A DNA stretch of 5,432 bases, from assembly GCA_002710085.1 (NCBI GenBank), contig PAOX01000040.1, forward strand, positions 10,680 through 16,111, in the 5' to 3' direction. How positions within the stretch are numbered: position 1 is the stretch's first letter; the number at the start of each line of letters is the position of its first letter. The notes below the pieces were generated by a model. The model was not told the DNA's origin. It was given only the letters and a program-made list of their open reading frames with translations, and searched no databases. The translations under genes and the position numbers were made by a program. The DNA comes from Fidelibacterota bacterium (GTDB lineage Bacteria > Marinisomatota > Marinisomatia > SCGC-AAA003-L08 > TMED6). Positions 1 to 5,432 of the stretch are shown one piece after another.

Positions 1-723
1 GATTATATTCCTAAAAATATTGATGACTGTAATTTTCCAAATGACATAAGTGAATTAGACAGAGTACTTTTTTCCTTATTAGAATATGATAGAGATTTAT
101 TAGGTGAAATTTATGATACCGTCGCATATTGCTCAACATTTTTTAGATTAGTCAGTAACTCCAAGATAGAAGAAATTTCTAGAGATATTTTGTCACTACA
201 AAAAAGCTCGACTCTATATAGCACGACACATCGTATTAGAATGGATTGGCCTGAAGATGAAAAAAGAAGAGCAGGTTGGCATCAAGAAATATTTCATACA
301 TATCCTGACTTTAAATTTATACAAACCTGGTCACCAGTGATAAGAAATTCAACTATAGAAAATGGGACTATTAAAGTTTGTCCTGGTTCGCATAAACATG
401 GAATAGCAAAACAAAATTGGGAAGATGAGAAGGATGGATATGCAACGCGAATTCTTATTGATGAAAATGTGGTTAACAAATATGAACAACTTGATTTGGC
501 TATGAGCGTAGGTGATGTATTATTTTTTGATCCGCTTCTTTTCCATAGATCTGGTCATAATTCATCAGACGAAATTAGATTTTCTCAAGTAGGTATGTGG
601 AACGATTGCTCAATTAAAGGTTTTCGTGCTCCTAAGCCTAACTTTATTTCTAGGACATATAGCCCTCGTGACAATTACGAAAAACATATGTTTGGTGATA
701 AAAAGAAATCTCAAGTAAAATAA
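1..723 (+). CDS. Phytanoyl-CoA dioxygenase (PhyH)-like Fe(II)/2-oxoglutarate oxygenase, 5' end outside window
   Basis: The frame is open from base 1 to the TAA at 721-723 (240 codons), so the gene is cut by the left edge. A TTG at 190 in the same frame is not a credible start, because family members are usually longer and coding sequence continues upstream. Residues are numbered from base 1. The iron site is visible: GWHQE at 92-96 gives His94 and Glu96, and the distal His182 lies in LFHRSGHN. Arg193, eleven residues on, is the expected 2-oxoglutarate carboxylate ligand. The turn CPGSHKHG (127-134) and GDVLFFDP (171-178) are also typical of PhyH proteins. Such enzymes hydroxylate small molecules or sugar and lipid precursors in the cytoplasm. 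The substrate cannot be read from this sequence. The iron motif is HxE rather than the commoner HxD. The gene ends directly against the convergent radical SAM gene. Family assignment is firm, specific function unknown. Confidence 0.88.
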   Translation, partial: DYIPKNIDDCNFPNDISELDRVLFSLLEYDRDLLGEIYDTVAYCSTFFRLVSNSKIEEISRDILSLQKSSTLYSTTHRIRMDWPEDEKRRAGWHQEIFHTYPDFKFIQTWSPVIRNSTIENGTIKVCPGSHKHGIAKQNWEDEKDGYATRILIDENVVNKYEQLDLAMSVGDVLFFDPLLFHRSGHNSSDEIRFSQVGMWNDCSIKGFRAPKPNFISRTYSPRDNYEKHMFGDKKKSQVK

Positions 724-729
724 TTATTT
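718..729. other. 12-bp perfect palindrome carrying both convergent stop codons
   Basis: AAATAATTATTT is a perfect palindrome centred on the 723/724 junction. Its left half supplies the TAA stop of the oxygenase gene and its right half, read on the other strand, supplies the TAA of the radical SAM gene. It contains only A and T and has no GC stem, so I do not call it an intrinsic terminator. It may simply result from two TAA codons abutting in AT-rich DNA. Transcripts from both sides probably read through into antisense unless another mechanism stops them. Confidence 0.6.
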
Positions 730-2781
730 ATAACTTAGAACGTGATTTAAGCAAGAACGCGGCGTAATAAAATCAACGGCAGCATAATAAAAATCATTAT
801 CATTACTTTCGCCAAATCTTTTTTGAAAACTATCAATTTGAGCAAGTCTATCAGAATCCATTAGAAATTTTATATTTCTTGCTTTTTGCATTTTTAGATC
901 TTGTAATGGAATTTTAAACTTAATCTTCCTCCATTCAATTATGTCATATGAAAAATTCATTGGTTTTTTATCTGTTACGTTTTTTAAATCAATTCTTTCA
1001 TTGAGAGCTAAATCTATTAGAGAATTTGCTAACTTGATATCTTGGTCTGTTAAGATTTCTGAAGATATTTTCTTTAGATGATGCAAAAATACTTCCTTTA
1101 TCCAACTATCTTCCTGATAAATTAATCTAGCCCCCATATTGACATTTATGCGCGATGGGTCCCCAACATCATTATTATTTTTTTTATATATCATATTAGC
1201 TTTTTTAATAACATCACTAGGTTTGTCATGAAGCTCTCCTTCTATTGTATCTTTTAAATCATCTAGAAATTTTAAGTATCCATTTGGCCAACTTTCATTC
1301 CTATCAGGCTTAATAAAGTTTAAAAAGAATTCTGATAACTTAACACCGGATCTTCTAATAAAATGAAAAAACCAACGTTGAAAATTTAGCGAGAATACCG
1401 TATAGTACATAAAATTAAGATTTCTTATCTCTAAAAAATCCTCATAAGTAAAAGAGTTACATGACGTTACAACTTCTTCATACTCTGCTAAAAATGTATT
1501 TTCATGAGAACCATAGTTTGTACCAAGTTGTCTATATTTTGTTTTTATCCCAAATTTATTTCTAGCGTCAGGACGATTCAATTCAATTCCATCCATTAAA
1601 AATAGATTGTGACACCAAACTTGATCAAATCCCCTTTCAACAGAACGATCTAACAGATTCACGAAACTATCTTTAGTATCGTGTGGCATACCAAAGATCA
1701 ACTCTGTGGAAGTTGATATATTGAGAGAACTAGCCCATTTAATCGCATCATCTATCTCCTCATCTGTAACATTTCTTCGATTAATTGCTTTCAATGTCTC
1801 TGGATTTTCTGTTTGCAAAGAGAGTACTAATCCTCCTTGATTAATATCACCTAATATTTCAATTACTTTTCTAGATGTTTCTTTAAAACGCTTGTCATTA
1901 TAAAAAAATACTTTCTTTGGGAAACCATAATCAACATTGCATTTTTTTATAAGATCAGCTATTTCAACATCTCTTTTTAAGATTCCAAAATTTTCATCAG
2001 CAATAAACATGGTATGATGCGGACGATCTGCATACTTTTTAGAAACATATTTAAGTTCTTCCGCAACTTGTTCTATTGGATAACCTCTAAGTTTACCTCT
2101 CAATTTACCTGATACACAGAACGCACAAGTATAAGGACAAAAACGCGAGGTTTGCACTAAAGGTTGATAATCTGAATTCATAAACTCATCCATCAGTCCT
2201 GACAAATACGGTGAACCTACAGTTGATAAGTCTATATTTGTTCCGACCGCCAATCCTTGTATGACTTCACCATTGCTTAGAAAATGAACCCCATCTATCG
2301 GTGCTTTAAATAAACTATCTCTACTATCAAATAACTTTTCAATTATATTTTGAAATCCAATCTCTCCTTCATTTATTATTACAGCATCAGCTAGAGGGAA
2401 TTCTTTTGATAAAAATTTATGTTGTTCATTAACATCATTATCTATACTCGGTCCGCCCAAAACAATTAAGACATCTTTTCCATACATTTCACGTATACGA
2501 TTAACGACATATTTGTTTAGCGCCATGTTCCAATAATATACTGACAATCCAATAACATCTGGAGCTTTTTCTTTAGCAGTATCTAGAAATTTATCAATGC
2601 TTTTATAAATAGATACTTGAACATCTTCACCAAATTGTTCTTTTGTGTACTGAGCAATGATTCCAATTCCAAGCGGAGTGTATCTTTCATGTAACGTATG
2701 ACGATTATAATAGCAGAAATCACCAAACATAATGTTTAGATTTCGATTACCTAGCCCCTTTAAAATATACTCTTTAGTCAT
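724..2781 (-). CDS. Cobalamin-binding-domain radical SAM protein, substrate unknown
   Basis: This 685-residue protein has the architecture of class B (B12-dependent) radical SAM enzymes. Residues about 30-150 resemble the cobalamin-binding Rossmann domain: YTPLGIGIIAQY (34-45), PDVIGLSVYYW (74-84), VLGGPSI (107-113) and NEGEIGF (137-143). No DxHxxG lower-ligand motif is visible, which is usual in radical SAM members. The linker GSPYLSG (189-195) leads to the CxxxCxxC cluster motif Cys215-Cys219-Cys222, which binds the [4Fe-4S] that cleaves S-adenosylmethionine. Further barrel motifs are ADENFG (261-266), SLQTENPETL (321-330) and ELIFGMPHDT (360-369). Residues about 430-685 are charged and aromatic-rich, and I recognise no domain in them. 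Relatives methylate or rearrange unactivated carbons, but the product cannot be named here. The start is the ATG at 2779-2781; it lacks a Shine-Dalgarno sequence. The stop abuts the convergent oxygenase gene. An alternative is a radical SAM enzyme that has lost B12 binding. Confidence 0.87.
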   Translation of the reverse strand: MTKEYILKGLGNRNLNIMFGDFCYYNRHTLHERYTPLGIGIIAQYTKEQFGEDVQVSIYKSIDKFLDTAKEKAPDVIGLSVYYWNMALNKYVVNRIREMYGKDVLIVLGGPSIDNDVNEQHKFLSKEFPLADAVIINEGEIGFQNIIEKLFDSRDSLFKAPIDGVHFLSNGEVIQGLAVGTNIDLSTVGSPYLSGLMDEFMNSDYQPLVQTSRFCPYTCAFCVSGKLRGKLRGYPIEQVAEELKYVSKKYADRPHHTMFIADENFGILKRDVEIADLIKKCNVDYGFPKKVFFYNDKRFKETSRKVIEILGDINQGGLVLSLQTENPETLKAINRRNVTDEEIDDAIKWASSLNISTSTELIFGMPHDTKDSFVNLLDRSVERGFDQVWCHNLFLMDGIELNRPDARNKFGIKTKYRQLGTNYGSHENTFLAEYEEVVTSCNSFTYEDFLEIRNLNFMYYTVFSLNFQRWFFHFIRRSGVKLSEFFLNFIKPDRNESWPNGYLKFLDDLKDTIEGELHDKPSDVIKKANMIYKKNNNDVGDPSRINVNMGARLIYQEDSWIKEVFLHHLKKISSEILTDQDIKLANSLIDLALNERIDLKNVTDKKPMNFSYDIIEWRKIKFKIPLQDLKMQKARNIKFLMDSDRLAQIDSFQKRFGESNDNDFYYAAVDFITPRSCLNHVLSYK

Positions 2782-2787
2782 AATCTA

Positions 2788-2817
2788 ATATTACACTAAA
2801 ATAAATACTGTTAGCAA
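2788..2817 (-). promoter_or_regulatory. Candidate promoter for the radical SAM gene, possibly leaderless
   Basis: On the minus strand, TTGCTA (2812-2817) lies 18 bp before TAATAT (2788-2793). These are moderate matches to sigma-70 -35 and -10 boxes. The -10 ends only six bases before the ATG, so initiation from it would give an almost leaderless mRNA. That agrees with the absence of a Shine-Dalgarno sequence. In DNA this AT-rich, such matches often arise by chance, and the gene could also be read from the small membrane protein promoter upstream. Confidence 0.3.
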
Positions 2818-2835
2818 TTATGATATGTAATATAA

Positions 2836-2861
2836 ATCATTGATTTTCCAAGATCATTGAT
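2836..2861. repeat. Pair of near-palindromic 9-mers ATCATTGAT, possible operator
   Basis: ATCATTGAT occurs at 2836-2844 and again at 2853-2861, with centres 17 bp apart. Each copy has perfect 4-bp arms (ATCA/TGAT) around one central base. The pair sits about 55-80 bp upstream of the radical SAM start, just beyond the candidate -35 box, where an activator or dimeric regulator could bind. No regulator is identified, and short AT-rich repeats are common by chance. A 12-bp AT-only palindrome follows at 2864-2875. Confidence 0.3.
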
Positions 2862-2922
2862 AAATATTATAATATATATAGAAAAATCAATTATATTTTG
2901 TATTTGAATGATAATGATTTAA

Positions 2923-3072
2923 TTATCTAGGTTTGATATACATGCGATACAATGAATATAGAAATACAACAAGCCCAAGTGATACTAAGTTCATATCATT
3001 ATAGAATTGACCTGCAAGACCTAAAATCATTCCGGTGAGAATTAATATTAAATTGTAATCTGATACTTTCAT
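2923..3072 (-). CDS. Small two-helix membrane protein, 49 residues, unknown function
   Basis: A 50-codon frame runs from ATG at 3070-3072 to TAA at 2923-2925. It begins MKVSDYNLILILTG and ends YRMYIKPR. Two hydrophobic stretches, about residues 8-22 (rich in Ile, Leu and Gly) and 29-43 (SLGLVVFLYSLY), are separated by the short polar turn QFYNDMN (22-28). Lysine and arginine at both ends suggest a helical hairpin in the inner membrane with both termini in the cytoplasm. AGGAAGG just upstream is a strong ribosome binding site, and an extended -10 element lies about 30 bp before the ATG. Together these make a real gene much more likely than a chance frame. It is divergent from pntA and lies in the same direction as the radical SAM gene, 141 bp upstream of it. 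I do not recognise a family. A membrane-complex accessory peptide or a toxin-like peptide is possible but unsupported. Confidence 0.68.
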   Translation of the reverse strand: MKVSDYNLILILTGMILGLAGQFYNDMNLVSLGLVVFLYSLYRMYIKPR

Positions 3073-3074
3073 TT

Positions 3075-3081
3075 CCTTCCT
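3075..3081 (-). promoter_or_regulatory. Strong Shine-Dalgarno sequence for the small membrane protein
   Basis: On the minus strand AGGAAGG precedes the ATG, with its AGGA core five bases from the start codon. The radical SAM gene, pntA and pntB have no comparable site, so this one fixes the start at 3072 and supports the short gene as translated. A 6-bp inverted repeat, GATTTA/TAAATC around one base (3082-3094), lies immediately upstream of it in the predicted leader. Confidence 0.65.
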
Positions 3082-3103
3082 GATTTATTAAATCTCTATG
3101 TAA

Positions 3104-3112
3104 ATCATAACA
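3104..3112 (-). promoter_or_regulatory. Extended -10 promoter element for the small membrane protein gene
   Basis: On the minus strand TGTTATGAT matches the extended -10 pattern TGnTATAAT at all but one position. It ends 31 bases before the ATG, leaving room for a leader of about 25 bases that contains the Shine-Dalgarno site. No good -35 box is seen, only a T-rich TTTTTG 17 bp upstream of the -10 hexamer, but extended -10 promoters tolerate that. Confidence 0.42.
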
Positions 3113-3141
3113 ATATTTAGCGTAGACAAAAATATATTTTG

Positions 3142-3147
3142 TATAAA
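3142..3147 (+). promoter_or_regulatory. Candidate -10 box for pntAB
   Basis: TATAAA differs from the sigma-70 -10 consensus at one position and lies 30 bases before the pntA ATG. The region 16-18 bp upstream has no acceptable -35 box; TAGACA (3123-3128) is closer to consensus but only 13 bp away. A second weak pair is TTGTAT (3139-3144) with TAATAT (3164-3169). The pntAB promoter must lie in the divergent gap 3073-3177 or overlap the small gene, but the exact box is uncertain. Confidence 0.25.
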
Positions 3148-3151
3148 AATC

Positions 3152-3161
3152 ACATGCATGT
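3152..3161. promoter_or_regulatory. 10-bp palindrome in the pntA leader, possible operator
   Basis: ACATGCATGT is a perfect palindrome, and one of few GC-containing words in this gap. It sits between the candidate -10 box and the pntA start, where a bound repressor could block transcription. Its in-frame ATG at 3154 runs into TAA after five codons, so it is not an alternative pntA start. No regulator is known from the sequence. Confidence 0.25.
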
Positions 3162-3177
3162 TTTAATATAAAAATAT

Positions 3178-4695
3178 ATGGATATTGGTATATTAAAAGA
3201 AAGCGATTCTCGGGATAAACGAGTAGCAGTTACCCCTAAAGTTGTTTCTAAAATTCTCAAACTTGGTTATAACGTTTTAGTAGAAAAAGGACTTGGCACA
3301 GATGCTAGTTTTTATGATAGCGAATATGTGGAAGCGGGCGCAATCATTTCTGATACGAATAAAATTTGGTCTTGTGACATTGTACTTAAAATTAATAAAC
3401 CAAACCTAGATGAAGTAAATAAACTCTCTAAAAATCAAACTCTACTGTCGTTTTTTTCTCCTTCCACACATTCTGATTTATTAAAAAAGTGCGCAAAAGA
3501 TAATGTTAATGTTTTATCAATGGATTCAGTTCCAAGAATATCTCGTGCTCAAAAGATGGATGCATTATCATCTATGGCAAATATTGCAGGTTCAAGAGCT
3601 GTCATTGAAGCTGCTCATGCTTTTGGCAGATTTTTTGGAGGTCAAATAACTGCTGCGGGTAAAATAGCTCCAGCAAATGTTTTAATTATAGGTGCAGGCG
3701 TTGCAGGATTATCAGCTATTGGCACCGCAACAAGTCTTGGTGCAATTGTTAAAGCCTTTGATACAAGACCAGAAGTCAAAGAGCAAGTTGAAAGCCTTGG
3801 CGGAGAATTTTTAACAGTTAATCTTGATGAAGATGGTTCTAGTAGTGATGGCTATGCAAGAGTTATGAGTAAAGAATTCATTGAGGCTGAAATGTCTCTT
3901 TTTAAGAATCAATGCAAAGACGTGGATATAATTATAACTACCGCACTTATACCTGGAAAAGAAGCTCCTAAGCTAATTACAAAGGAAATGGTTTCTTTAA
4001 TGAAACCAGGATCTGTAATTGTTGATCTAGCATCTCAACAAGGTGGTAATTGTGAATTATGTAAACCTGATGAAGTATTTGAATATAATGGAATTAAGAT
4101 TATTGGTTACACAGATTTACCTTCAAGACTTCCATCTCAATCTAGTGAGTTATATGCAAATAATTTATATCACATTTTAGATGAACTAACTCCTAATAAC
4201 GATGGTGTAATAGACATTAATATGGAAGATGATGTTATTAGAGGAATGACTATCATTAAAAATGGCGAGATTACCTACCCACCGCCAAAAATACAAGTTT
4301 CTATAGCACCTAAGAAAAAAGATATAAAACCTGAAATAACAAAACCTATTCTAGAAAGAAAACATTCTTATATTCCTGGATTGATTGCAATATTTTCATT
4401 ATTCTTGGTTGGTGCATTTGCTCCAGAATCATTTATGAATCATTTTACGGTATTTGTTTTATCGTGTTTTATAGGTTATATGGTTATATGGAATGTAACC
4501 GCCTCATTACACACACCATTAATGTCTGTAACAAATGCAGTTAGTAGTATAATAATAATTGGAGCCCTCACACAGATATCTTCAACTGACATACTCTCGT
4601 TAATTTTCTCAGGATTGGCAATTTTTATTGCGAGTATAAATATTTTTGGAGGTTTTGCTGTAACAAAAAGAATGTTAGGCATGTTTAAAAAATGA
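3178..4695 (+). CDS. pntA: Proton-translocating NAD(P) transhydrogenase, alpha subunit
   Basis: The 505-residue product matches full-length PntA (510 in E. coli). It carries the NAD(H)-binding domain I and the first part of membrane domain II. With PntB it transfers hydride from NADH to NADP+ at the inner membrane, driven by proton entry, and so supplies NADPH. The dinucleotide-binding GAGVAG is at 172-177, with Asp195 in AFDTRP as the adenosine-ribose acidic residue. The Arg-Gln-Asp loop appears as Arg120, Gln125 and Asp128, with Ser131, at a constant offset of 7 from Rhodospirillum rubrum numbering. A charged linker (about 370-396) leads to four membrane helices at about 398-415, 422-440, 447-466 and 471-494, ending with the conserved INIFGGFAVTKRML. 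The ATG at 3178 begins the family's usual N-terminus (MDIGILKESD) and lacks a clear Shine-Dalgarno site. The gene overlaps pntB by four bases. Identification is secure. Confidence 0.97.
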   Translation: MDIGILKESDSRDKRVAVTPKVVSKILKLGYNVLVEKGLGTDASFYDSEYVEAGAIISDTNKIWSCDIVLKINKPNLDEVNKLSKNQTLLSFFSPSTHSDLLKKCAKDNVNVLSMDSVPRISRAQKMDALSSMANIAGSRAVIEAAHAFGRFFGGQITAAGKIAPANVLIIGAGVAGLSAIGTATSLGAIVKAFDTRPEVKEQVESLGGEFLTVNLDEDGSSSDGYARVMSKEFIEAEMSLFKNQCKDVDIIITTALIPGKEAPKLITKEMVSLMKPGSVIVDLASQQGGNCELCKPDEVFEYNGIKIIGYTDLPSRLPSQSSELYANNLYHILDELTPNNDGVIDINMEDDVIRGMTIIKNGEITYPPPKIQVSIAPKKKDIKPEITKPILERKHSYIPGLIAIFSLFLVGAFAPESFMNHFTVFVLSCFIGYMVIWNVTASLHTPLMSVTNAVSSIIIIGALTQISSTDILSLIFSGLAIFIASINIFGGFAVTKRMLGMFKK

Positions 4696-5432
4696 ATATA
4701 GAAATATTTAATATGGAAGTTGTCAGGGCTCTATACATAGTATCGGCAGTTTTATTTATCCTTACATTAGGCGGTTTAAGCAACCCAGAAACATCAAGTC
4801 GAGGTAATCAGTATGGTATAGCAGCAATGCTCATTGCTGTAGTTGCAACTATATTTGGCCCGCAAGTTTCAGGTAATTATAGTCTAATGATAATCTTGAT
4901 TCTTCTTGGTGGCTCCATAGGCCTTGTATTATCAAGAAGAGTTAAGATGACAGAGATGCCTGAGCTAGTTGCAATTCTTCATAGTCTCGTAGGTTTAGCT
5001 GCTGTTCTGGTAGGTCTTGTAAATTTTATTAACCCGGCTGTTGAATATTTTGGAATTGAAAAAACAATTCATTCCATAGAGATTTATTTAGGGATTTTTA
5101 TTGGTATGGTTACATTTTCTGGATCTTTAGTGGCTTTTGGTAAACTCAGTGGCAGAATATCTGGCAATCCTCTTTTATTGCCTGCTAAACATTATTTGAA
5201 TTTAATAATGGTAATGGCAGTTATCTTTTATGGGTCTAAATTTGTTACAGCGGAAACCATTGATCTTGCATTGAACCCACTCATAATTATGTTAATTATT
5301 TCTTTTATATTTGGGATTCATCTTGTTGCGTCTATTGGCGGAGCCGATATGCCTGTTGTGGTCTCAATGCTAAATTCTTATTCAGGTTGGGCAGCCTCGG
5401 TAACCGGATTTATGCTAAGCAATGTCCTATTA
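4692..5432 (+). CDS. pntB: NAD(P) transhydrogenase, beta subunit, 3' end outside window
   Basis: The frame runs from ATG at 4692-4694 to the window edge without a stop: 247 residues of a protein that is 462 long in E. coli. The visible part is the membrane domain, with several hydrophobic helices; the NADP(H)-binding domain III would follow beyond the edge. Proton-path residues are conserved. His97 in AILHSLVGLAAVLVG matches E. coli beta-His91, and Asp219 and Asn228 in GGADMPVVVSMLNSYSGWAAS match Asp213 and Asn222, all at the same offset of 6. GKLSGRISGNPLLLP (150-164) is another conserved loop. The start codon overlaps the pntA stop as ATGA and no good Shine-Dalgarno sequence precedes it, so translation is probably coupled to pntA. 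A second Met at residue 8 is an alternative start. Identification is secure. Confidence 0.96.
   Translation, partial: MNIEIFNMEVVRALYIVSAVLFILTLGGLSNPETSSRGNQYGIAAMLIAVVATIFGPQVSGNYSLMIILILLGGSIGLVLSRRVKMTEMPELVAILHSLVGLAAVLVGLVNFINPAVEYFGIEKTIHSIEIYLGIFIGMVTFSGSLVAFGKLSGRISGNPLLLPAKHYLNLIMVMAVIFYGSKFVTAETIDLALNPLIIMLIISFIFGIHLVASIGGADMPVVVSMLNSYSGWAASVTGFMLSNVLL

Noticed and set aside
294..479. Minus-strand frame of 61 codons inside the oxygenase gene
   Set aside because: It lies wholly antisense to a well-supported coding region that carries the PhyH motifs, and its product shows no recognisable features. Treated as a shadow.
190..723. The oxygenase as a complete 177-residue gene starting at TTG 190
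   Set aside because: The same frame stays open to base 1 with protein-like content, and 177 residues would be short for the family. The gene is better read as truncated by the window edge.
2864..2875. ATATTATAATAT palindrome as a terminator for the small membrane protein gene
   Set aside because: The stem is A/T only, too weak for an intrinsic terminator, and no T-run follows a GC hairpin. Low-complexity AT DNA yields such palindromes readily.
2952..3038. Plus-strand 28-codon frame opposite the small membrane protein gene, beginning MNIEIQQAQ
   Set aside because: It has no ribosome binding site and is antisense to a better-supported gene. It begins with the same 16 bases (2951-2966) as the start of pntB (4691-4706), but the match is AT-rich and ends within six codons, so I take it as chance.
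3073..3177. A riboswitch or structured leader for pntA
   Set aside because: The gap is too short and AT-rich, and shows no conserved aptamer-like stems or GC-rich helices.
4281..4380. Possible split of PntA into separate domain I and membrane genes, as in R. rubrum PntAA/PntAB
   Set aside because: The frame runs uninterrupted through the charged linker into the four helices, with no stop or new start and Shine-Dalgarno signal.
4476..4682. Minus-strand frame of 68 codons inside pntA
   Set aside because: It is the reverse of the conserved membrane helices of PntA. Its apparent hydrophobicity mirrors the codons on the other strand.

Overview
The window is AT-rich (by eye roughly 30 to 33% G+C, lower between genes) and tightly packed: genes abut or overlap and there is only one sizeable gap. 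Low G+C, compact spacing and the gene types would suit a free-living marine bacterioplankton lineage such as SAR11 or another streamlined proteobacterium. That is an inference from style; nothing here is a taxonomic marker. The transhydrogenase alpha chain is the two-gene, E. coli-like form (domain I plus four membrane helices in one chain), not the split PntAA/PntAB form.

Left half, likely accessory metabolism. Bases 1-723 (+) are the 3' part of a phytanoyl-CoA dioxygenase-like Fe(II)/2-oxoglutarate oxygenase whose start lies outside the window. Converging on it with no spacer is a 685-residue radical SAM protein (724-2781, -) with an N-terminal cobalamin-binding-type domain and a long C-terminal region I cannot assign. 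Both are candidate tailoring enzymes (hydroxylation, and radical methylation or rearrangement) of unknown substrate. They are transcribed towards each other, so they are not one operon.

Middle, 2782-3177. This AT-rich stretch is not empty. It holds a 49-residue, two-helix membrane protein gene on the minus strand (2923-3072) with the best Shine-Dalgarno sequence in the window, a weak promoter candidate for the radical SAM gene, a pair of near-palindromic 9-mers, and a 105-bp divergent control region shared with the transhydrogenase.

Right half, core energy metabolism. pntA (3178-4695, +) and pntB (4692-5432, +, cut by the window edge) encode the proton-translocating NAD(P) transhydrogenase. 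They overlap by ATGA, which implies translational coupling. The enzyme uses the proton gradient to drive hydride transfer from NADH to NADP+, giving NADPH. The family residues I checked in domain I (Arg-Gln-Asp loop, GxGxxG, adenosine-binding Asp) and in the beta membrane domain (His, Asp and Asn of the proton path) are all present, so it looks functional.

I see no rRNA, tRNA, CRISPR array, insertion sequence or convincing Rho-independent terminator. The most useful new item is the small membrane protein gene. No clearly new multi-gene system is visible.
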